Source: 2-01-FULL-49-10 sp041652335 (lineage in GTDB: Bacteria > Patescibacteriota > Kazan-3B-28 > UBA10110). Taken from it: a DNA stretch of 29,687 nucleotides. The notes below the pieces were generated by a model, which worked only from the letters and a program-made list of their open reading frames with translations, did not search any database and was not told the DNA's origin. Shown here piece after piece: positions 24,020 to 29,687 of this stretch. Within the stretch, counting starts at the first letter, position 1; each line of letters starts with the position of its first letter. The stretch spans positions 1-29,687 of the forward strand of contig JBAZHL010000006.1 in the NCBI GenBank assembly GCA_041652335.1, given 5' to 3'. A program made the position numbers and the translations under genes.

Positions 24020-24115
24020 AATAACGCTACGCGTTAATATCCAATCTTCAATTACCAATATATCAGAAACCGCCCCAATTGGACATCGGACATTAAATAT
24101 TAGGTTAGAAGAAAC

Positions 24116-25207
24116 TTATTCGAGCTCTTCTTTGAGATCTTCGAGCAATCGTTTTTGTTTTAGGGTCAGGTGCTTGGGGATATTTATCTCCACTTTTATT
24201 AGCAGATCACCGTGGCCGGTCTGATTTAATTTTGGAAAGCCCTTGCCCCGTAATCTAAAGACTTCGCCGCTAATTGTCCCCGCCGGGATCTTGAGGGTTA
24301 GCTTCTCATCTAAGGCCTCAATCTGAATCTCTCCGCCCAACACCGCCACGGGGTAACTTAAACCTTCCGTTCGATAAAGATCAGCTCCTCGTCGCTCAAA
24401 CCGTTGGTCAGGCAGCACCGTAATAACGATGTACAGATCCCCCGCTTTACCGCCGCGCCAACCAGCCTCTCCCATATTAGTTAGCTTGATGGTCTGCCCG
24501 TTATCGATCCCGGCTGGAATATCGATCTCGATCGTCTCCGATTTGGTGATCTTGCCGTCACCGTGACAAGTTCGACAGGCTTTGGCCGGTTTCTTGCCAG
24601 TGCCACGGCAGGCTTCGCAAAGTTGGACTTGTGCGAATGTGCCCAGAATAGTTCTCCGATTTATTCTTATCTCACCCTGACCATTACATTTATCACAAGC
24701 TATTAACTTGCCATCAACCGCTCCACTCCCGCCGCAAGTCTCACAAACTCGCGACCGATTGATCCCCATTTTTTTCTTAGCCCCATGAGCGGCATCAATA
24801 AATGAGACCTGTAGATGTCCTTCGATATCGCTACCACGATTAGCCTGCTCGGGACTTTTTTGGCGGCGTCTGCCACCACCAAAAAAAGCATCAAAGATAT
24901 CTTCGAACCCGGTCATATCGCCAAAATCTTGTGTAAACTTAGAGAAATCCTCTGGCCGGAACCCAGAGAAGCCTCCGCGGGAACTCCCGCCAAAGGTCTG
25001 TCCAAATTGATCGTACTGGCGCCGCTTATCCGCGTTACCCAAAACTTGGTAAGCTTCGTTTGCTTCCTTAAACCTCTTCTCGCCCTCGGCATCTCCCTTA
25101 GTTTTATCTGGGTGGTACTTTAAAGCCAACTTCCTGTAAGCCTGTTTGATTTCGTCAGCAGTCGCCCCTTTGCTAACACCCAATATTTGATAGTAGTCTT
25201 TACTCAT
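24116..25207 (-). CDS. dnaJ: Chaperone protein DnaJ (Hsp40)
   Basis: The product is 363 residues. The J domain (1-70) has HPD at 32-34. A Gly/Phe-rich linker follows, then four CxxCxGxG zinc repeats (CETCGGSG, CDKCNGQG, CEACRGTG, CRTCHGDG) and the C-terminal substrate-binding domains. DnaJ stimulates the ATPase of DnaK and delivers unfolded clients. The ATG at 25207 is chosen because the product then begins MSKDYYQILGV, as in the family. A TTG three codons upstream is nearer to the SD GGAGGG, so initiation there cannot be excluded. It is downstream of dnaK but separated from it by two exported-protein genes and a palindromic repeat cluster. Confidence 0.97.
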   Translation of the reverse strand: MSKDYYQILGVSKGATADEIKQAYRKLALKYHPDKTKGDAEGEKRFKEANEAYQVLGNADKRRQYDQFGQTFGGSSRGGFSGFRPEDFSKFTQDFGDMTGFEDIFDAFFGGGRRRQKSPEQANRGSDIEGHLQVSFIDAAHGAKKKMGINRSRVCETCGGSGAVDGKLIACDKCNGQGEIRINRRTILGTFAQVQLCEACRGTGKKPAKACRTCHGDGKITKSETIEIDIPAGIDNGQTIKLTNMGEAGWRGGKAGDLYIVITVLPDQRFERRGADLYRTEGLSYPVAVLGGEIQIEALDEKLTLKIPAGTISGEVFRLRGKGFPKLNQTGHGDLLIKVEINIPKHLTLKQKRLLEDLKEELE

Positions 25208-25230
25208 TTTAATCAACTACCCTCCACGTC

Positions 25231-25343
25231 ATCCTCGAGCCGGAGTTCTGCTGTCCAGCAGAACAATCCGACATCGGGGATCCAGACAGAAACAGAAATC
25301 ATCTTTATTTTCTTTTCTGGATTCCCGCCTCCGCGGGAATGAC
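25231..25343. repeat. Palindromic repeat cluster upstream of dnaJ
   Basis: A long cruciform (25231-25282) pairs ATCCTCGA with TCGGGGAT, CGGA with TCCG, and GTTCTGCTG (25245-25253) with CAGCAGAAC (25256-25264). A second short palindrome at 25317-25343 is the same repeat as 9523-9549, with one base changed. No gene lies in 25217-25403, and a dnaJ promoter is not obvious within it. Confidence 0.8.
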
Positions 25344-25403
25344 TAACGCACACAGAACTAACCCCACTCTAAACTAATGGCTATTTTTCAATTATAAATT
25401 TAT

Positions 25404-26039
25404 TTACTGCAACTCAACTGAGCCGCTGGCTGCGTTAACCCGCCAAACTCTACCCTCTTGGCTCGATTTATCTTGATACGAAACTATCCAGCTTAAAACA
25501 TCTCGTTCTGGCTGCATCAGCAACAAGTTAACATAGTAGTTACCGGAATGATCCGCCCTAAATGTGCTACCACCAGCCTGCTCTACTATCTCCAATGCTT
25601 GGACGAAATTTATCTTTAGATACTCCTCATCAATATTTGTAGGCACCACTGTTTCGCCAAAGATCTCGGTTGGATCGTAAGTAGAACGAACCTCTTGGGC
25701 TACTCGCGAGCTATTCACCACATAGTTACTATCTACTCCCGCTGCCTGAAACACGTAGACATAGCGGGTCAAAAAGTCATAATCCAGCCCGCCATCAAAT
25801 CTCATCGAGATAGCGGCCAACTTTGCCTGAACATTCCAGCGACTCGCTTGTTTATAGGCATCAGCCAACTCCGCCACAAAGGAGGCATCTTCTTTAATGT
25901 AGTCTAATTGTAAAAAGCTCCCGGCTGCCAAGGTGGGCTGCACATCGTCTTTGCCCCATAACATATGCACTACTCCCCAGCCACCGAGGCCGATCAAAAT
26001 TAAACACAGAGTCAAAGAGATGACTTTAGGGTATCGCAT
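25404..26039 (-). CDS. Exported protein with PepSY-like C-terminus, paralog of its neighbour
   Basis: The product is 211 residues. An N-terminal helix (about 6-27) is a signal anchor, and the rest is outside. The C-terminal 80 residues align with those of the neighbouring 26042-26752 product: INFVQALEIVEQAGGSTFR against TNYAKALQLAEAQGGASFR, LSWIVSY against LSWFITY, and a final VNAASGSVELQ against VDANSGEVTIV. That ending resembles PepSY-type domains. The ATG lies 2 nt after the upstream stop and has no SD, so translation is probably coupled. Function unknown. Confidence 0.75.
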   Translation of the reverse strand: MRYPKVISLTLCLILIGLGGWGVVHMLWGKDDVQPTLAAGSFLQLDYIKEDASFVAELADAYKQASRWNVQAKLAAISMRFDGGLDYDFLTRYVYVFQAAGVDSNYVVNSSRVAQEVRSTYDPTEIFGETVVPTNIDEEYLKINFVQALEIVEQAGGSTFRADHSGNYYVNLLLMQPERDVLSWIVSYQDKSSQEGRVWRVNAASGSVELQ

Positions 26040-26041
26040 AT

Positions 26042-26752
26042 TTAGACTATGGTTACTTCACCCGAGTTGGCGTCCACCTGAATCTGTAACTTGGCCCCCG
26101 AGGCATCGGTTGCCTTATAGGTGATAAACCAACTTAGATGCTTCCCCGCTGGACGAGCCAAGATCACCGAAGCTTCAAAGGTTTTGTGCTGAGAACGGAA
26201 AGAAGCGCCACCCTGAGCTTCGGCTAACTGGAGCGCCTTGGCGTAGTTGGTCTTCCAATACTGGGTGGGAATCTCCAACACGCTAAAGTCCAGCTCAAAA
26301 TCCTGGATCGGCATCAGAAACCGCTTCATCGGGTCTAAGTTATTGCGGGGCACGTTAACCAAGAAGTAATAGTCCGGCTTAGATACCGAGCTATAGATAT
26401 AGTAGTTGGTGGAGAGCCCAAAGGTGTTGGAGAGCGAGTTGATGTATTTAGAAGAGATCAACACCAACACCGCGTCCGGTTGGATCAAGCGAATAAAATC
26501 TGTGGCTTCGGTAGTCTCGCGCGTTAACTGCGCTTGAATCACAGTCGGATCAGCCAAGCCACTTTCTGGCGCATCAGTTCCTGGATAAGCGGTAAAGTCA
26601 GTTTGGTCGGTACTGCTGTTAGTTACATTGGTAACGCTGTTGTCAGTAGAGTTCTCATTATCAACTGCGCGTCTTTTACAACTCGCAGCCGAAAGCGTCA
26701 TCAGCAAAACCACTGTCAGCAAACCCCAAACTAACCACTGTTTCTTAATCAT
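26042..26752 (-). CDS. Putative lipoprotein with PepSY-like C-terminus
   Basis: The product is 236 residues. A basic start and a hydrophobic stretch end at SAASC (Cys 25), a loose lipobox, so lipidation is possible but not certain. A Thr/Asn/Ser-rich linker (about 30-60) precedes a folded part whose last 80 residues match those of the downstream gene. The two form a tandem paralogous pair between dnaK and dnaJ. The ATG is 18 nt after the dnaK stop. A TATATT lies 7 nt before it, so a separate promoter is conceivable. Confidence 0.75.
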   Translation of the reverse strand: MIKKQWLVWGLLTVVLLMTLSAASCKRRAVDNENSTDNSVTNVTNSSTDQTDFTAYPGTDAPESGLADPTVIQAQLTRETTEATDFIRLIQPDAVLVLISSKYINSLSNTFGLSTNYYIYSSVSKPDYYFLVNVPRNNLDPMKRFLMPIQDFELDFSVLEIPTQYWKTNYAKALQLAEAQGGASFRSQHKTFEASVILARPAGKHLSWFITYKATDASGAKLQIQVDANSGEVTIV

Positions 26753-26770
26753 CTCTTTAAATATACCAGA

Positions 26771-28690
26771 TTATTTCTGCTCACCGGCATCACCTTCCTT
26801 GAATTCACCCTCTTTGGCATTATCGGGTCCGGCACCGGTCTTAGGTTGATCGGATGCCCCCGCTTCTGGCTGCTGTTTATACATCGCTTCACCGATCTTT
26901 GATAGTGTTGCCGAAAGCTCTTCGGTGGCTTTTTTCAGTTCATCCGTTTTATCGGTAGATAACAGATCTTTAACCGCCTTGATCTTAGCTTCGATATCGC
27001 TCTTTAATGTGGCGTCAACCTTATCGCCAGCGTCTTTGAGCGCTTTCTCAGAAGCATAGACCAAACTATCCGCCTGATTTTTAACATCGATCTTCTCCCG
27101 CTTGGCTTTATCCTCGGCGGCGTATTTTTCCGCTTCGGCTGCCATTTTTTCCACCTCTTCTTTGGATAATCCAGACGAGGCGGTAATGGTGATCTTCTGC
27201 TCCTTACCGGTAGCTTTATCGAGAGCCTTCACGTTAACGATGCCATTAGCATCGATATCAAAGGTAACCTCAACCTGAGGTACGCCCCGAGGCGCGGGAG
27301 GGATTCCGTCCAAGATAAAGCGACCTAAGGTCTTATTATCGGTAGCCATCTCGCGCTCCCCTTGTACCACATGGATCTCGACCGATGTCTGATTATCCGC
27401 CGCAGTGGAGAACACCTGCGATTTACTGGTTGGGATAGTGGTATTGCGTTCGATCAGCTTAGTGGCCACTCCTCCCAAAGTTTCTAAACCTAACGAGAGT
27501 GGAGTAACATCCAGTAGCAGAATATCTTTAACATCGCCCTGCAAGACGCCACCTTGGATAGCAGCACCCATCGCCACCGCCTCATCCGGGTTGACGCTTT
27601 TGTTTGGCTCTTTGCCAAAGAATTTCTTAACCGTCTCGACTACCAATGGCATGCGGGTCATTCCACCCACCAAGATCACCTCATCTATATCTGAGGTAGA
27701 GAGACCAGCATCTTTTAACGCTTTCTCCATCGGTGGGATAGTGCTCTCCACCAAATCGCCCACCAATTGTTCTAATTTGGAACGAGACAACTTCATCACC
27801 AAGTGCTTCGGTCCAGATTCGTCGGCCGTTACAAACGGGATGTTGATCTCGGTCTCGGTAGAACTGGATAGTTCTTGTTTGGCTTTCTCGGCCGCTTCCT
27901 TTAATCGTTGCAGAGCCAATTTATCGTCAGCCAAGTTGATACCCTGATCTTTTTTGAATTCGTCGATGATCCAATTGATCACCCGCTGATCAAAGTCATC
28001 ACCACCCAAGTGCGTGTCGCCATTAGTGGCTTTAACTTCGAAGATGGATTCACCACCGCTATCTCCGATCTCCAAGATCGAGATATCGTAAGTACCACCA
28101 CCTAAATCGTAGATGGCTACTTTTTCGTTCTTCTTATTATTCTTATCCAAACCATAAGCGAGGGTGGCTGCGGTTGGTTCGTTAATAATGCGCTTAACAT
28201 CCAGGCCTGCGATCTGGCCGGCATCCTTGGTAGCCTGACGCTGAGAATCATCAAAGTAAGCCGGGACGGTGATCACCGCTTCAGTAACTGGCTCGCCTAA
28301 ATAGGCTTCGGCGTCGCGCTTGATCTTCTGCAATACCAGAGCCGAGATCTCCTGAGCCGTGTAATCCTTACCACCCATCTCGATAGTAGAGCCACCGTTA
28401 CCAGCCTGTTTGATCTTGTACGGCATCAGCTTTACATCTTTCTGCGTCTCTGGGTCGTCAAAGCGCCGGCCGATAAACCGCTTCACCGAAAACACGGTGT
28501 TATCTGGATTGGTTACCGCTTGCCGTTTGGCTAACTGCCCCACTAATGTATCCCCCGCCTTGGTGGTCGCGATGACCGAAGGCACCGTCCGGCCGCCCTC
28601 GGCCGAAGGAATAACTTCTACTTTACCGCCACGCATAACTGCGGCCGCACTGTTGGTTGTCCCCAAATCAATCCCAATGATCTTATTCAT
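26771..28690 (-). CDS. dnaK: Chaperone protein DnaK (Hsp70)
   Basis: The product is 639 residues, the normal length. The nucleotide-binding domain opens MNKIIGIDLGTTNS and contains the phosphate-2 loop IYDLGGGTYDISIL and VILVGGMTRMP. The linker DILLLDVTPLSLG leads to the substrate-binding domain and a helical lid ending in a charged disordered tail. DnaK holds unfolded proteins in an ATP-driven cycle with DnaJ and GrpE. AGGAG lies 6 nt before the ATG. No CIRCE inverted repeat is seen upstream, so HrcA control is not indicated. grpE is not adjacent. Confidence 0.98.
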   Translation of the reverse strand: MNKIIGIDLGTTNSAAAVMRGGKVEVIPSAEGGRTVPSVIATTKAGDTLVGQLAKRQAVTNPDNTVFSVKRFIGRRFDDPETQKDVKLMPYKIKQAGNGGSTIEMGGKDYTAQEISALVLQKIKRDAEAYLGEPVTEAVITVPAYFDDSQRQATKDAGQIAGLDVKRIINEPTAATLAYGLDKNNKKNEKVAIYDLGGGTYDISILEIGDSGGESIFEVKATNGDTHLGGDDFDQRVINWIIDEFKKDQGINLADDKLALQRLKEAAEKAKQELSSSTETEINIPFVTADESGPKHLVMKLSRSKLEQLVGDLVESTIPPMEKALKDAGLSTSDIDEVILVGGMTRMPLVVETVKKFFGKEPNKSVNPDEAVAMGAAIQGGVLQGDVKDILLLDVTPLSLGLETLGGVATKLIERNTTIPTSKSQVFSTAADNQTSVEIHVVQGEREMATDNKTLGRFILDGIPPAPRGVPQVEVTFDIDANGIVNVKALDKATGKEQKITITASSGLSKEEVEKMAAEAEKYAAEDKAKREKIDVKNQADSLVYASEKALKDAGDKVDATLKSDIEAKIKAVKDLLSTDKTDELKKATEELSATLSKIGEAMYKQQPEAGASDQPKTGAGPDNAKEGEFKEGDAGEQK

Positions 28691-28716
28691 AGTTTACTCC
28701 TAGTGAATTTATAAAT

Positions 28717-29532
28717 TTATAGTTGCGATATAAGTTCGTCTAAAAGCAGCATAAAATCTCCAATAATTGTTCTTTCTGCATCAATCTGATTAATAGTGTC
28801 ATCCATTTTATGTATCACGCCGATTCGAGTGTACTTATTCACGATTTCCAATCGAGCCACCACCTCTGCTCCACGAACATATCCAGTCTGAGTGGTAAGC
28901 CAATTTTTCAAAGCATCGACCTTAGGGCCCAATGGTTTATCTGCTGGCCAATTAGCTATACTTCTCTTCACGGCAAAGGCATCAAGCACCCACTCCAACA
29001 CCCTAGCCCCATAAAATATAGCGGCTTCGGGCAACCCCAAGGAAAGCATTTTAAACACCATGACAAGATTCTCGCGAAGGAGGGTATTACTGGCGTTGTT
29101 GACAAACACCATAGATGCCCCCGACAAGAATGTGCCAAGATTTGATAGTCTCCAAATCTGATCATAATTCAGGGCAGTATAAGCCTGAGTACTCACAGCG
29201 TTAATGTCGTCAAGTATAAGATCGAGATTGGATTGTGTATATCTGTACACCTCCCGTAAGCTCCATATGTCCATTTGCCCCCACTTAGTAGGGTGCCCCA
29301 TTTCAGTTAATTTTTTGCTCAATTCGCCAATCTCTCGCTGACTATCATGTGAGTGGTCTTTAAGGAACATGACCAGCTCGCCCATCTGCTCCAAGTGATA
29401 ATTAAGAACGAGTTCGTCCATTTCTTCTGGCTTACTAGCCGCGTATCGATCATAGATGGAAGTCAGAGTGGCTATTGCGCTCTTGACCGTGTTTTGGATG
29501 CCGGATATTCTCTTTACATCAATCTGTTTCAT
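28717..29532 (-). CDS. Unknown soluble protein upstream of dnaK, weakly DUF4145-like
   Basis: The product is 271 residues, helical and charged, with no signal peptide or membrane segment. The C-terminal part (AAIFYGARVLEWVLDAF, then GPKVDALKNWL, then a final helix) resembles DUF4145-type domains found in defence and mobile contexts, but this is a pattern impression. It is not GrpE: no GrpE signature is visible. The stop lies 26 nt before the dnaK ATG, so read-through into dnaK is possible. There is no SD; TAACAT lies 6 nt before the ATG. Confidence 0.65.
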   Translation of the reverse strand: MKQIDVKRISGIQNTVKSAIATLTSIYDRYAASKPEEMDELVLNYHLEQMGELVMFLKDHSHDSQREIGELSKKLTEMGHPTKWGQMDIWSLREVYRYTQSNLDLILDDINAVSTQAYTALNYDQIWRLSNLGTFLSGASMVFVNNASNTLLRENLVMVFKMLSLGLPEAAIFYGARVLEWVLDAFAVKRSIANWPADKPLGPKVDALKNWLTTQTGYVRGAEVVARLEIVNKYTRIGVIHKMDDTINQIDAERTIIGDFMLLLDELISQL

Positions 29533-29572
29533 GGCCGAATGTTACTTATAAATCCGTTCGACTGCCTCTCTC

Positions 29573-29624
29573 ATCCCGCCATGCACAAGTGAAGGCGGGA
29601 TCCTCGTGGGAAATTATTTTCCCA
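29573..29624. other. Two adjacent hairpins near the window end
   Basis: ATCCCGCC (29573-29580) pairs with GGCGGGAT (29594-29601), and TGGGAAA (29607-29613) pairs with TTTCCCA (29618-29624). On the minus strand they precede the gene at 28717-29532 by about 40 nt, separated by GAGAGAGGC. They may be a structured leader or a repeat cut by the window edge. Confidence 0.5.
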
Positions 29625-29687
29625 CTCGGACCTTCGCGGGTTTTAGGCACCGATCTTGATACTTTAATCCGGCTTCGAACTGTTCGA

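Noticed and set aside
28691..28760. Possible CIRCE element in front of dnaK.
   Set aside because: No TTAGCACTC/GAGTGCTAA inverted repeat is present, only an A/T-rich stretch with a repeated TATAAATT.
28717..29532. The gene upstream of dnaK as grpE.
   Set aside because: The product lacks the GrpE coiled-coil and beta-wing signatures and is longer than usual.

Overview
The window looks like chromosomal DNA of a Candidate Phyla Radiation (Patescibacteria) type bacterium. This is an inference from many small membrane proteins with no recognisable family, a single 16S rRNA gene with no linked 23S, short operons, and a non-canonical 16S 530 loop. TGA is used as a stop codon (for example in the M23 and LCP genes), so the standard code applies. 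The 16S 3' end carries a normal anti-Shine-Dalgarno sequence and many genes have a Shine-Dalgarno (SD) site, but several appear leaderless. No lineage below that level can be named from the sequence alone.

Layout. 1-2066: the 3' end of a tRNA, then two tandem copies of one module (palindrome, promoter, folded leader RNA, paralogous unknown protein, terminator). 2135-3027: an MscS-like membrane protein and a bidirectional terminator. 3047-6371 (minus): an LCP, membrane protein and HtrA operon for the cell envelope. 6473-9333 (plus): an Ig-like surface protein, then an M23/LysM peptidoglycan hydrolase behind a strongly folded leader, coupled to a small HExxH membrane protein. 9329-10410: two copies of a structured repeat around a small Cys-containing gene. 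10448-13491: XerC/D recombinase, RecO, tRNA-Ile, tRNA-Ala with a duplicated 3' end, a Nudix hydrolase and small membrane proteins.

13521-18236 (minus): a three-gene operon of a small membrane protein, a membrane-anchored Clp-like double AAA+ ATPase and an HExxH metallohydrolase. It has its own promoter just downstream of the 16S terminator. The AAA+ protein has lost its D1 Walker B acidic residues and both pore-loop aromatics. 18525-19982 (minus): a free-standing 16S rRNA inside a 24-bp processing stem. Its promoter is back to back with that of a tandem hot-dog (FabA/FabZ-like) protein.

21389-25207 (minus): a membrane glycosyltransferase with a small membrane partner, a CvpA-like protein and DnaJ. 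25404-29532 (minus): two paralogous exported proteins, DnaK and an unknown protein. DnaK and DnaJ are therefore in the same neighbourhood but separated by two envelope proteins and a palindromic repeat cluster, and no grpE or hrcA is visible.

The best candidates for undescribed biology are the duplicated leader-RNA module at the left end and the membrane AAA+/metallohydrolase operon. Next come the folded repeats at 9.3 and 10.3 kb and the SD-masking leader of the M23 gene.
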